This document shows, one piece after another, positions 34,771 to 42,910 of a DNA stretch of 51,849 nt. Below the pieces are notes generated by a model. That model was given only the letters and a program-made list of their open reading frames with translations, was not told where the DNA came from and did no database searches. Position 1 is the stretch's first letter. The number at the start of each line of letters is the position of its first letter. The DNA comes from Verrucomicrobiota bacterium. GTDB lineage: Bacteria > Verrucomicrobiota > Verrucomicrobiia > Opitutales > Opitutaceae. The stretch lies in NCBI GenBank assembly GCA_023457035.1, contig JAEWNN010000135.1, positions 1 through 51,849 of the forward strand, given 5' to 3'. A program made the position numbers and the translations under genes.

Positions 34771-36257
34771 GCTGTTCGCACTGTTCCCCGTTCCCCGCTC
34801 CGAGTTCCGAGTTCACTCCTTCGGAACATCCGGAGTTTCCCTCCGGCTCGACGAACCCCTGCAAGCTCTGCACGCCACTCGGCGCGTGCTTGGCGTTCAA
34901 GGGCATCGCCGGCACGGTGCCGCTGCTCCACGGTTCGCAAGGCTGCGCGACGTACATCCGCCGCTACCTCATCTCGCACTTCCGCGAGCCGATCGACATC
35001 GCCTCGACCAACTTCTCCGAGGACTCCGCCGTCTTCGGCGGACGCAAGAATCTCCACACGGCCCTCGACAACGTCGGACGCCAATATCGACCGACGCTCG
35101 TTGGCATCGCGACCACCTGTCTGTCCGAGACGATGGGCGAAAACATGCCGATGTTGATCGGCGAATACCGCAAAGAGACCGGAGAGCGGAAGGCGGAGAG
35201 CGGAAAGGACGCAGAAGCCGGAGTGGTCGGGTTCCCGGCTGAGTCGGCCGAACTGGTCCACGTTTCCACCCCGAGTTTCAAGGGTACCCACGCCGAGGGT
35301 TTCCACGCCGCGGTGCGCGCGCTGGTGGAATCGCTCGCGGGAGCAACCCCGAGCGGAGCGCGCAGCGATCCGCTCCTACAAAAACCGCGTCTCGCGGTTT
35401 TTGCCGGCATGGTTTCCCCCGCCGATCTCCGGCACCTGCGCGACTTCTGCGCCGCGTGGGGCGAGGCGACGATCACCCTCGTTCCCGACTACGCGGAGAC
35501 GCTCGACGGTCCCAGTTGGTCGGAGTTCATCCGCACGCCCACCGGCGGCACCACCATCGACGAGCTGCGCGCTCTCGACCGGGCGACGGCCGCACTCGAG
35601 TTCGGCCACTCGCTCGCCGCGGCGCCCGCGACGGCCGGTACGCACCTCAACACGAAGTTCGGCGTCCCGCTGCACCGCCTCGGCCTGCCGATCGGCGTGC
35701 GCGCCAACGACGCCTTCTGCGCGGCGCTCGAGACCGCCACCGGCCGCGAGATGCCGGCGCGCGTCGCGGCCGAGCGCGGCCGCCTGATCGACAGCTACGT
35801 CGACGCCCACAAGTACCTCGCCGGCAAGAAGGCCGTCGTCTACGGCGAGGACGATCTCGGCGCCGGTCTCGCGGTCTTCCTCGCCGAGACCGGCCTCACG
35901 CCGGTGCTGGTCGCCAGCGGCGAGCGCAACCGCCGGCTCGCCGACGCGATCTTCGCCGCCGCCCCCGAGCTCCGCGACCGCATCGAGGTGCGCGAGGGCT
36001 CGGACTTCGGCGACATCGAGACCCGTATCGCGGAGCTGAGGCCGGATCTGCTCATCGGCAGCAGCAAGGGCTACAAGCTCGCGCGCTCGCTCAACGTGCC
36101 GCTCGTGCGCTGCGGATTCCCGGTCCACGACCGCCTCGGCGCCCAGCGCATCCAGCTGCTCGGGTACGCCGGCACGCAGCAACTCTTCGACCGCATCGTC
36201 AACGCGCTGCTCGAAGCGAAGCAGGAGAATTCGGACATCGGTTACGCCTACCTCTGA
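34767..36257 (+). CDS. nifN: FeMo-cofactor scaffold protein NifN with repeat-derived inserts
   Basis: A 496-residue NifK paralogue, partner of NifE. Conserved parts are NPCKLCTPLGACLAFKGIAG, HGSQGCATYIRRYL, TTCLSETMGENMPMLIGEY, STPSFKGTHAEGF, LGLPIGVRANDAF and LIGSSKGYKLARSLNVPL. Three stretches look foreign to the family: the N-terminus (residues 6-17), an insert at about residues 139-147 with flanks (RKETGERKAESGKDAEAG), and one at about residues 191-211 (GATPSGARSDPLLQKPR). All three coincide with spacer-type repeats in the DNA. The frame stays open and the core motifs are intact, so the protein is probably functional. Confidence 0.93.
   Translation: MSCSHCSPFPAPSSEFTPSEHPEFPSGSTNPCKLCTPLGACLAFKGIAGTVPLLHGSQGCATYIRRYLISHFREPIDIASTNFSEDSAVFGGRKNLHTALDNVGRQYRPTLVGIATTCLSETMGENMPMLIGEYRKETGERKAESGKDAEAGVVGFPAESAELVHVSTPSFKGTHAEGFHAAVRALVESLAGATPSGARSDPLLQKPRLAVFAGMVSPADLRHLRDFCAAWGEATITLVPDYAETLDGPSWSEFIRTPTGGTTIDELRALDRATAALEFGHSLAAAPATAGTHLNTKFGVPLHRLGLPIGVRANDAFCAALETATGREMPARVAAERGRLIDSYVDAHKYLAGKKAVVYGEDDLGAGLAVFLAETGLTPVLVASGERNRRLADAIFAAAPELRDRIEVREGSDFGDIETRIAELRPDLLIGSSKGYKLARSLNVPLVRCGFPVHDRLGAQRIQLLGYAGTQQLFDRIVNALLEAKQENSDIGYAYL
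34783..34817. repeat. Heptad repeat translated at the nifN N-terminus
   Basis: GTTCCCC, GTTCCCC, GCTCCGA, GTTCCGA, GTTCACT in exact 7-base register. This is the inverted family of the repeat at the end of nifE, 105 bases upstream. Confidence 0.8.
35181..35208. repeat. Heptad repeat translated inside nifN
   Basis: GGAGAGC, GGAAGGC, GGAGAGC, GGAAAGG: four units in 7-base register, encoding part of a hydrophilic loop in NifN. Confidence 0.75.
35338..35400. repeat. REP-like remnant translated inside nifN
   Basis: GCGATCCGCTCCTACA near 35367 resembles the closing half of the 8432-8489 element, and AAACCGCGTCTCGCGGTTTT (35386-35402) is a hairpin. They encode about 20 residues that interrupt NifN before LAVFAGMVSPADL. 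Confidence 0.6.
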
Positions 36258-36277
36258 ACCAACCGGAGCACTTTACC

Positions 36278-37654
36278 ATGAAGGATGAAACCAACTGCGC
36301 CCTGATCGCCACGACCTCAGCCTGCGTCTCCGCCGAAAGCGGCCAGTGCGACGATGTTCCGTCGGTGGTGCACCAGACCTTGGATTTCACCAAGCACCCG
36401 TGCTTCAGCAAAGAAGCGCACGGCAAGTTCGGCCGCGTGCACCTACCGGTCGCGCCGCGCTGCAACCTGCAGTGCAACTTCTGCAACCGGAAGTTCGACT
36501 GCATGAACGAGAGCCGCCCCGGCGTGACGAGCTCGATCCTGCCGGTGCCGCAGGTGGTGCCGTACCTCGAGGAGGTCATGGCGCGCGTGAAGAACCTGAG
36601 CGTTGTCGGCATCGCCGGTCCCGGCGACCCGTTCGCCAACCCGGACGAGACGATGGCGACGCTGCGCGCCGTGCGTGCCCGGTATCCGGAGATGATCCTC
36701 TGCCTTGCGACCAACGGTCTGGGTATCGGGCCGCACGTCGAGGAGATTGCCGCGCTCAAGGTCAGCCACGTCACCTTCACGGTAAACGCGGTCGATCCCG
36801 TGATCGGCGCCAAGATCTACGCCTGGATCCGCGACGGCCGGAAGCCGATGCGCGGCATCGAAGCCGCAAAGCTGCTCCTCGAGCGGCAGCTCGACGCGAT
36901 CCGCCGCCTCAAAGCCCTCGACGTGGTTGTGAAGATCAACTCGATCCTCATGCCGGGCGTGAACGACACGCACATCCCCGAGGTCGCGAAGGTCATGAAG
37001 GAGCTCGGCGCGGATCTGATGAACGTGATGGCGTTCCTCCCCGTGAAGGGCGCGGCGTTCGAGGACCTGGCGCCGCCGGACAACCTCGAGATGGCGCGCG
37101 CCCGCCTGCAAAGCGGCCTGCACCTCCCGCAGATGTCGCACTGCGCCCGCTGCCGGGCCGACGCCGTGGGCCTCATCGGCGAAGGCCTCAACGAGGAGAA
37201 CATGGAGCGGCTCAACCGCTACGCCAACGCCGACGTCCTCAGCGGTCGGAGTCGTCCGTACATCGCGGTCGCGAGCGAGGAGGGCGCCTTGGTCAACCAG
37301 CACCTCGGCGAGGCGGCGCGCGTTCTGATCTTCAAGAAGGACGAGGCGACGGCCTCGGGTTTCAAATTCCACGAGGTGCGCAAGACGCCCGAGCCGGGCA
37401 CCGGCGACGGACGCTGGCGCGACCTCGGCGCGACGTTGCACGACTGCCGCGCGATCCTCGTCTCCGCCGCGGGCCCGAAGCCGAAGCGCGTGCTCGAAGA
37501 AACCGGTATCGAGGTCCTCGAGATGGAGGGGCTGATCGAGGAGGGCCTCAGCGCGGTCTTCTCCGACCAGCCGATCCCGAAGGCGCTGCAACGCCGCTTC
37601 ACCTCCTGTGGCAGCGGCAACAGCTGCAAAGGCACCGGTACCGGCTGCGGCTGA
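36278..37654 (+). CDS. nifB: NifB radical SAM protein with C-terminal NifX-like domain
   Basis: A 458-residue enzyme making NifB-co (the [8Fe-9S-C] core) from two [4Fe-4S] clusters and SAM. The radical SAM triad is Cys62, Cys66, Cys69 (PRCNLQCNFCNRKFDC). HPCF at 41-43 and the later HCARCRADAVG supply the Cys and His for the extra clusters. VGIAGPGDPFANPDET is the SAM-binding region. Residues about 320-440 form a NifX/NafY-type cofactor-binding domain (EEGALVNQHLGEAARVLIF). The C-terminus is Cys-rich (CGSGNSCKGTGTGCG). It follows nifN by 20 bases. Confidence 0.96.
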   Translation: MKDETNCALIATTSACVSAESGQCDDVPSVVHQTLDFTKHPCFSKEAHGKFGRVHLPVAPRCNLQCNFCNRKFDCMNESRPGVTSSILPVPQVVPYLEEVMARVKNLSVVGIAGPGDPFANPDETMATLRAVRARYPEMILCLATNGLGIGPHVEEIAALKVSHVTFTVNAVDPVIGAKIYAWIRDGRKPMRGIEAAKLLLERQLDAIRRLKALDVVVKINSILMPGVNDTHIPEVAKVMKELGADLMNVMAFLPVKGAAFEDLAPPDNLEMARARLQSGLHLPQMSHCARCRADAVGLIGEGLNEENMERLNRYANADVLSGRSRPYIAVASEEGALVNQHLGEAARVLIFKKDEATASGFKFHEVRKTPEPGTGDGRWRDLGATLHDCRAILVSAAGPKPKRVLEETGIEVLEMEGLIEEGLSAVFSDQPIPKALQRRFTSCGSGNSCKGTGTGCG

Positions 37655-37705
37655 GGCTACGTCTTCCCCGAACTCGACGATCTCCAATCCCAAATCGATC
37701 CTCCG

Positions 37706-38206
37706 ATGTCTCCCACGATCACCGACTGTCTCTCCGCCCAAGGCACCCGCGAGATGTCCACGTCCAAGTCCTACTTGGCGATGGCCTACTGGTGCGAGAC
37801 CCAGAACTGGAACGGCTTCGCCAAGCTCTTCCACCACCAAGTCGCGGAGGAGCAGGCGCACGCCAAGAAGTTCTTCCACTTCCTCGTCGACCGCGGCGCG
37901 ATGCCGCAGATCGGCGGAGTGGGGGCGCCGCGCAGTGAGTTCGCCAACTTGGCCGACGTCGCCAAGGCCGCCTATGACATGGAGCGCGCCAACACCGCCG
38001 CGATTCACGCCGCCTACGAGCTGGCGCTGGCCGAGAAGGACTACGCCACGCAGGTCTTCCTGCAGGAGTTCATCGCCGAGCAGGTCGAGGAGGAGGCGTG
38101 GACCGACACGCTCGTCGATAAGGTCAAGCAAGCCCTGTGCGCCGGTGCGCTCTTCAATCTCGATCGCCATGTCATGAAGGAGGTCCTCGGCGAAGGCGCC
38201 GATTGA
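37706..38206 (+). CDS. ftn: Non-haem ferritin
   Basis: A 166-residue iron-storage ferritin. The four-helix bundle and ferroxidase ligands are recognisable: Glu in TREMSTSKSYLAMAYWCE, E-x-x-H in VAEEQAHAKKFFHFLVDRGAMP, Glu in YDMERANTAAIH, and EFIAEQVEEEAW in the last helix. PRSEFANLADV is typical of prokaryotic FTN-type ferritins. It lies between nifB and the nif ferredoxin, so it may buffer iron for Fe-S and cofactor synthesis or limit oxidative iron chemistry. Length is normal. Confidence 0.92.
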   Translation: MSPTITDCLSAQGTREMSTSKSYLAMAYWCETQNWNGFAKLFHHQVAEEQAHAKKFFHFLVDRGAMPQIGGVGAPRSEFANLADVAKAAYDMERANTAAIHAAYELALAEKDYATQVFLQEFIAEQVEEEAWTDTLVDKVKQALCAGALFNLDRHVMKEVLGEGAD

Positions 38207-38230
38207 ACCGTGGCGCGGTGCCTCTGGTGG

Positions 38231-38303
38231 TGGGGCGGGCTTTACGCCCGCCATTCCGGATGAAGCCCAGTTGGCGGGCATAAAGCCCGCCCCACCATCG
38301 GAG
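38231..38303. repeat. Palindromic repeat (GGCGGGCTTTACGCCCGCC / GGCGGGCATAAAGCCCGCC)
   Basis: Two facing palindromes spaced by GAAGCCCAGT. The right half is nearly identical to 24546-24576 inside modBC. Confidence 0.8.
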
Positions 38304-38316
38304 AAGCTCCAGCCAG

Positions 38317-38359
38317 TCCCTTACTCCCTCATTCCCGCACTCCCTTACTCCCTCTTCCC
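38317..38359. repeat. TCCCNNNN octad repeat abutting the ferredoxin start codon
   Basis: TCCC recurs at 38317, 38325, 38333, 38341, 38349 and 38356, that is every 8 bases (last step 7), ending at the ATG at 38360. No ribosome-binding site is visible before this start. Confidence 0.7.
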
Positions 38360-38665
38360 ATGAACAAACCGAACCACCACCTCTTCGTCTGCGGCTCTTT
38401 CCGTGCGAACGGCGAGCGCCAAGGCGTCTGCCACAAGAAGGATTCGATGAGCCTTCTTTCGTACCTCCAAGGCGAGATCCAGGACCGCTCCCTCGAAGGC
38501 ATTGAAGTCGCCGTGACCGGCTGCATGAACGTCTGCGTCAAGGGCCCGGTCATGGTCGACTACCCGTCCGGCAACTACTACCGCGTGCCCAACAACGACG
38601 CGATCGACGCCATCCTCGACGCGATCGAGAACGACACCGTCGCCGAGGAGTACCTGCTGACGTGA
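38360..38665 (+). CDS. Thioredoxin-like [2Fe-2S] ferredoxin
   Basis: A 101-residue ferredoxin of the Clostridium pasteurianum 2Fe-2S / Shethna type. The conserved pattern is present: HHLFVCGSFRANGERQGVCH (first two Cys) and VAVTGCMNVCVKGPVMVDYP (last two), then YYRVPNNDAIDAILD. Members of this family are commonly found in nif clusters and interact with the MoFe protein or FeMo-cofactor assembly. It is acidic at the C-terminus (AIENDTVAEEYLL), as expected for an electron carrier. Confidence 0.93.
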   Translation: MNKPNHHLFVCGSFRANGERQGVCHKKDSMSLLSYLQGEIQDRSLEGIEVAVTGCMNVCVKGPVMVDYPSGNYYRVPNNDAIDAILDAIENDTVAEEYLLT

Positions 38666-38674
38666 GCATCCGAG

Positions 38675-38758
38675 GGTAGGGACGTTTCTCCGAAACGTCC
38701 GTCGCTCTGCTCTCGTCCGCGCCAGACGCCGCACAGCGGCGGTTTCGGAGAAACCGCC
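38675..38758. repeat. Palindromic repeat GGTAGGGACGTTTCTCCGAAACGTCC
   Basis: It opens at 38675-38700 and closes with GGTTTCGGAGAAACCGCC at 38740-38757. Related halves are in modBC (24610-24699) and at 41462-41485. Confidence 0.8.
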
Positions 38759-38814
38759 ATGCCATGGACTGAGTTGCCCAGCCACGATTGAGCATAACCG
38801 ATCACCTTCCGCCC

Positions 38815-39954
38815 ATGAACACCCGCCGCCTCCATCTCATCGACACCACGCTGCGCGATGGCGAGCAGGCGGCGGGCGTCGTGTTCACGCGGGAGGACAA
38901 GATCGCCATCGCTCGCGAGCTGGCGGCCGCCGGGGTGCCCGAGCTCGAGGCCGGGATTCCGGCCATGGGGGTGGAGGCGCAGGGCGATCTGCGGGCGGTG
39001 ATCGGCGCCGTCGGCAGCGAGCGGGTGCTGGCGTGGTGCCGGGCCGACTCCGCCGATCTCGCCGCGGCGCGGACCTGCGGCGCGACCCGGGTCCACATTT
39101 CCTTTCCGGTGTCCGACCTGCATCTGCGGACATGGGGCAAGGACCGGTCCTGGGTGCTGCGCGAGCTGCGGCGCCTCGTCAACGAGGCGGCGGCGCAGTT
39201 CCGCTACATCTCGATCGGCGCGCAGGACGCCACGCGCGCGGATCTCGGTTTTCTCAAGGAGTTCGCCGCGACCATCGCGCTGACGCGGGCGCGCCGCCTC
39301 CGATTGGCGGACACGGTGGGCGTCGCGCACCCGACGCGTTTGGCGCGCGAGATCGCGGAGCTGCGGGCGTGCGCGCCGCGGCTCGCCCTGGAGATCCACG
39401 CCCACGACGACCTTGGGCTTGCGACGGCGAACACCCTGGCGGCGTTCGAGGCGGGGGCGACCGCGGCGAGCGTGACCGTCAATGGCCTGGGCGAGCGCGC
39501 GGGCAACGCGGCGCTCGAGCAGGTCGTGATGGCGCTGCGCGTCGCGCACGGCATCGACTGCGGCGTGCGCACCGAAAAGCTCGCGCTGCTCTCGTCGCTG
39601 GTCGCACGGGCATCGGGTCGGGCGGTGGCGCCGGAGCGGCCGGTGGTGGGCGGCGCGACGTTTCGCCACGAGTCCGGGCTCCATTGCGCCGGGCTGCTCA
39701 AGGATCTCCGCTCCTATGAGCCGTTCGCGCCCGAAACCGTCGGACGACGACGCGAGCCGTTCGCCATCGGTTGGAAGTCCGGTGCGGCGGCGCTTGGCGC
39801 GGCGTTGCGGGCGGCGGGCGCGACGCTGGAGCCCGAAGCGCTGCGGCTCCTGCTTCCCGTGGTGCGGCGCCGGGCCCGCGAGCTGCGCCGCACGCTCTCG
39901 GCGGCGGAGCTGATCGAGCTTCATCACGCAAACCTCAAAGCAGGAGGAGTCTAG
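38815..39954 (+). CDS. nifV: Homocitrate synthase NifV
   Basis: A 379-residue enzyme condensing acetyl-CoA and 2-oxoglutarate to homocitrate, the organic ligand of FeMo-cofactor. The family start LIDTTLRDGEQAAGVVF carries the catalytic Arg-Asp, and the divalent-metal ligands are in LEIHAHDDLGLATANTLAA and NGLGERAGNAALEQV. A C-terminal region follows (FRHESGLHCAGLLKD). ATG 38815 is preferred; a TTG at 38788 would add 9 residues. An unknown gene follows after 2 bases. Confidence 0.93.
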   Translation: MNTRRLHLIDTTLRDGEQAAGVVFTREDKIAIARELAAAGVPELEAGIPAMGVEAQGDLRAVIGAVGSERVLAWCRADSADLAAARTCGATRVHISFPVSDLHLRTWGKDRSWVLRELRRLVNEAAAQFRYISIGAQDATRADLGFLKEFAATIALTRARRLRLADTVGVAHPTRLAREIAELRACAPRLALEIHAHDDLGLATANTLAAFEAGATAASVTVNGLGERAGNAALEQVVMALRVAHGIDCGVRTEKLALLSSLVARASGRAVAPERPVVGGATFRHESGLHCAGLLKDLRSYEPFAPETVGRRREPFAIGWKSGAAALGAALRAAGATLEPEALRLLLPVVRRRARELRRTLSAAELIELHHANLKAGGV

Positions 39955-39956
39955 CC

Positions 39957-40433
39957 ATGGGATTCAAAGCCTACCATTTCACCTCTCGGACCAATGACTC
40001 GTGGATCCTGACCGATCCTGAGCCGCTCCGTTTCTCGGGGCCGCAGGGCCTGATCGCCCAGTGGTTCCGTCTCAACCGAATGGAGATCGGCGAGAACGCC
40101 TGGCTTGTGCCGGCGCGCGAGTGGCTCGCGCTGGCATTCGGGGCGGAGGAGTCCGCCCGGCGCTGGATCATCTTCGAGCAGGTCGGCGACGGGATGCGCA
40201 AGCTCGCCCGGCTTGAACGGATCAGCGGGAAGTTCGGGACCCAGACGCGCATCATGATGCAGTTCCGGCCACTGGAGTGCCTTTCCGGCGGTGCTCCTGT
40301 GGTGGTGGCGGAACCGGAGTGTGCCTGCGGCTGGGGCGAGGAGCTGTCGATCGACGGCGGTGCCGGGAGCGAGAACTGCACCTGGCGCTGGATGGCGCCG
40401 CAGCTCGGCTTCGCGAGTGTGGTGGCGGGGTGA
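39957..40433 (+). CDS. Unknown protein co-transcribed with nifV
   Basis: A 158-residue soluble protein I cannot assign. The start is set by AGGAGGAG eight bases before the ATG; the gene starts 2 bases after the nifV stop, so it is coupled. Features: Trp-rich (DSWILTDPE, IAQWFRLNRMEIGENAWLVP), three Cys in the second half (PLECLSGG, PECACGWGE) and NCTWRWMAPQ near the end. A role in nitrogenase assembly or protection is suggested only by position. Confidence 0.8.
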   Translation: MGFKAYHFTSRTNDSWILTDPEPLRFSGPQGLIAQWFRLNRMEIGENAWLVPAREWLALAFGAEESARRWIIFEQVGDGMRKLARLERISGKFGTQTRIMMQFRPLECLSGGAPVVVAEPECACGWGEELSIDGGAGSENCTWRWMAPQLGFASVVAG

Positions 40434-40488
40434 GGCCGGCCTGCGCTGTTGGTCCCGTCTGCCGCGGAGGACCGCAGCGAACGGTGCG

Positions 40489-41334
40489 CTACTCCGCGCC
40501 CTCGAGCATCTCGGCGTCGAGACTTCCCTCGCCGACACGGGTGACCCCGCCGGTCATCTTGATCGCGAAGCCTTCGCCGATCTCGATGCCGATCCGGCCG
40601 CCGGGCATGTGCACGGTGACCTTGTCGTCGACGAGGCCCAGCCGGTGTGCGACGGCGGCGGCGGCGGAGCTGCTGGAGCCGGAGGCGAGGGTGTAGCCGG
40701 CACCGCGCTCCCAGATCTCGATGCGAATGTTCGCGCGGTCGAGCACCTGGAGGAACTGCACGTTGGTGCGGCGCGGAAAGTTGGCGTGGGTCTCGAGGAA
40801 CGGTCCGTAGGTGTGTGCGAGGTCCGGCGACACCGCGGGCAGCGGGACGACGCAGTGCGGATTGCCGATGGTGGCGGCGCAGTAGGTGAAGGCGCGGTCC
40901 TTCACGGTGATGGTGTCGTTGATCACCTCGCGCTTCGGGCCGGCGACGGGGATCTTCGCGCTGTCGAAGCTCACGTGGCCCATGTCGACGGTGATCGAGC
41001 GGCCACCCTTTTGGATACGGACTTCGACGAGGCCGCCGAGGGTGTCGAGTCGGAAGGGCTCCTCCTGCACGAGGCCGCAGTCGTAGAGGTAGCGGGAGAA
41101 GATGCGGATGCCGTTGCCGCTCTTCTCGGCCTCGGAGGCGTCGGGGTTGAAGATGCGCAGGGCGAAGGGCGCGCGGGTCGACTCGAGCGGGCCCCAGAGG
41201 ATGCCGTCGGAGCCGATGCCGAAGTTGCGGTGGCAGATGCGGCGGATCTGGGCGGCGGTCGGCAGCGGGCCGGCGGTGCGCGGGTCCATCACGAGGTAGT
41301 CGTTGCCGAGGGCGTTGTATTTCGTGAAGCGCAT
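40489..41334 (-). CDS. dapF: Diaminopimelate epimerase homologue lacking both catalytic cysteines
   Basis: A 281-residue DapF-fold protein. It has the family start FTKYNALGNDYLVMDP, IFNPDASEAEKSGNGIR, TIGNPHCVVP and IEIWERGAGYTLASGSSSS. DapF normally converts LL- to meso-diaminopimelate using two Cys, in CGNG and (E)TLACG(T/S). Here both are Ser: residue 72 (codon AGC at 41121-41119) and residue 218 (codon TCC at 40683-40681). All surrounding binding residues are kept, so the protein should bind a DAP-like ligand. It may use the two Ser hydroxyls, act on another substrate, or be a non-catalytic paralogue. It stands alone, leftward. Confidence 0.85.
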   Translation of the reverse strand: MRFTKYNALGNDYLVMDPRTAGPLPTAAQIRRICHRNFGIGSDGILWGPLESTRAPFALRIFNPDASEAEKSGNGIRIFSRYLYDCGLVQEEPFRLDTLGGLVEVRIQKGGRSITVDMGHVSFDSAKIPVAGPKREVINDTITVKDRAFTYCAATIGNPHCVVPLPAVSPDLAHTYGPFLETHANFPRRTNVQFLQVLDRANIRIEIWERGAGYTLASGSSSSAAAAVAHRLGLVDDKVTVHMPGGRIGIEIGEGFAIKMTGGVTRVGEGSLDAEMLEGAE

Positions 41335-41343
41335 GAGGGGAAT

Positions 41344-41378
41344 GGACGATGGCGGATGGAGGATGGCCGATGACGGCG
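41344..41378. repeat. Heptad repeat (GGCGGAT)n before dapF
   Basis: GGACGAT, GGCGGAT, GGAGGAT, GGCCGAT, GACGGCG in 7-base register, starting ten bases upstream of the dapF start codon. Confidence 0.75.
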
Positions 41379-41461
41379 GAGCGGCCGGGGAACCGGCGGG
41401 AGGAACCGCTGATGGACGCTAATGAACGCTAATCCGGCATCGAGCGTAGAAGGCGGCGGAC

Positions 41462-41485
41462 CTTTCGGAGAAACGTCCCCACCTC
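41462..41485. repeat. Half of the CGTTTCGGAGAAACGTCC repeat
   Basis: CTTTCGGAGAAACGTCCCCA, related to the elements at 24677-24699 and 38675-38757, lies just after the hflX stop (in its direction). Confidence 0.65.
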
Positions 41486-41495
41486 GAAACAAGGA

Positions 41496-42770
41496 TCACT
41501 CGACCAGGAACGGCGCCACGAGTTCGCGGAGGGCGAAGGGGACGCGGCCGGTGATGTACACGGCGTCATCCTCGGCGCGCTCCTCGACGATGCCGCCGGT
41601 CGAGTGCAGCTTGGCGACGATGTCGTAGCGGTCGTGGGGGATGCGCAGCTGGGCGGCGAACTCGGCGGTGCTGGTGAGTTCGCTGCACCGGGCCAGCAGG
41701 AGGTCCACGCCGGCGCCGGTGAGCGCGCTGAGAAAGACGGCGTCGGGGTGGCGGACACGGGCCAGCTCGACGGTCTCGGGCCGCGCGGCGTCGCACTTGT
41801 TGAAGACGGTGATGGTGCGCTTGGTGTCGGCGCCGAGCTCGCCGAGCACGGCGAGCGTGGCCTCGAGGTGTTTCTCGACCTGTGGGTTGGTGAGGTCGAG
41901 CACGTGGATCAGGAAATCGGCGACGATCGTCTCCTCGAGCGTGGCTTTGAAGGCCTCGACGAGGCGGTGGGGCAGGCGGCGGATGAAGCCCACGGTGTCG
42001 GTGACGAGCAGTTTGCGTCCGTCGGGCAGGACGAACTGCCGCGTGGTGGGATCGAGGGTGGCGAAGAGCTTGTCCTGCACAAGCACGGCGGCGCCGGTGA
42101 GGCGGTTGAGCAGGCAGGATTTCCCGGCGTTGGTGTAGCCGACGATGGCGGCGTTGGGCACGGGCACGCGCTGGCGGCGGTGGCGCTGCACGGCGCGCTG
42201 CTTCACGACGGCGACGAGCTCGTGCCGCAGCGCGGTGATGCGGTCGCGCACGAGGCGGCGGTCGACCTCGAGCTGGGTCTCGCCCTCGCCGCCCATCTTG
42301 CCCTTGCCGCGCTGGCGGCTGAGGTGGGTCCACGCGCGTTTGAGGCGGGGCAGGGCGTACTCGAGTTGGGCGAGCTCGACCTGGAGCTTCGCTTCGCGGG
42401 TCTGTGCCCGCTGGTTGAAGACCTCGAGGATGACCTCCTGCCGGTCGATCACGGCGCGGTCGGATTCCTTCTCCCAATTGCGGCCCTGGGCGGGCGAGAG
42501 CTCCTCGTCGAAGACGATGAGGTCGATGGCCTCCTCCTTCGCGATCTCGATGAGTTCGGCGGTCTTGCCGGTGCCGATGAGGAAACGCTGGTTACGGGTG
42601 CGCAGGCGCACGAGTTCGCACCGGGCGATCTCGAGCCCGAGGTTGCCGACGAGTTCCTTGAGCTCCTCGAGCAGTTCGGCGCCTTCGCCGGCGGGCATTT
42701 CGGGCGTCTGTACGCCGACGAGGAGGGCGCGGGAGGCGCGGGTGGGAGAGACTTCGCGATCGATGACCAA
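41496..42770 (-). CDS. hflX: Ribosome-associated GTPase HflX
   Basis: A 424-residue GTPase that binds the 50S subunit and helps split stalled ribosomes. The N-terminal HflX domain is seen in IGTGKTAELIEIAKEEAIDLIVFDEELSP and the coiled region AKLQVELAQLEYALPRL with GGEGETQLEVDRR. The G domain carries G1 GYTNAGKS, G3 DTVGFIRRLP and G4 NKCD. Length is normal. It is leftward and its upstream side borders heptad repeats. Confidence 0.96.
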   Translation of the reverse strand: MVIDREVSPTRASRALLVGVQTPEMPAGEGAELLEELKELVGNLGLEIARCELVRLRTRNQRFLIGTGKTAELIEIAKEEAIDLIVFDEELSPAQGRNWEKESDRAVIDRQEVILEVFNQRAQTREAKLQVELAQLEYALPRLKRAWTHLSRQRGKGKMGGEGETQLEVDRRLVRDRITALRHELVAVVKQRAVQRHRRQRVPVPNAAIVGYTNAGKSCLLNRLTGAAVLVQDKLFATLDPTTRQFVLPDGRKLLVTDTVGFIRRLPHRLVEAFKATLEETIVADFLIHVLDLTNPQVEKHLEATLAVLGELGADTKRTITVFNKCDAARPETVELARVRHPDAVFLSALTGAGVDLLLARCSELTSTAEFAAQLRIPHDRYDIVAKLHSTGGIVEERAEDDAVYITGRVPFALRELVAPFLVE

Positions 42771-42808
42771 GGTGGCGGGAGTGTCGGGGGCGCGGGCCGG
42801 GAGTCAAC

Positions 42809-42910
42809 GGATGATGGGCGATGGCGGATGTGAGATGGACGATGGGGGCCGGAGCGGCCGGTGGACGGTAGGCGGTGGGTGGTAGACGGTGGGCTGTGGA
42901 CGGGAACGGG
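42809..42910. repeat. Two heptad-repeat blocks upstream of hflX
   Basis: Block one (42809-42843): GGATGAT, GGGCGAT, GGCGGAT, GTGAGAT, GGACGAT. Block two (42862-42910): TGGACGG, TAGGCGG, TGGGTGG, TAGACGG, TGGGCTG, TGGACGG, GAACGGG. Both keep a strict 7-base period with changing letters. Confidence 0.8.

Noticed and set aside
38264..38290. Sigma-54-like TGGCGGGCATAAAGC before the ferredoxin
   Set aside because: It is part of the palindromic repeat whose other copy is inside modBC coding sequence, so the spacing match is coincidental.
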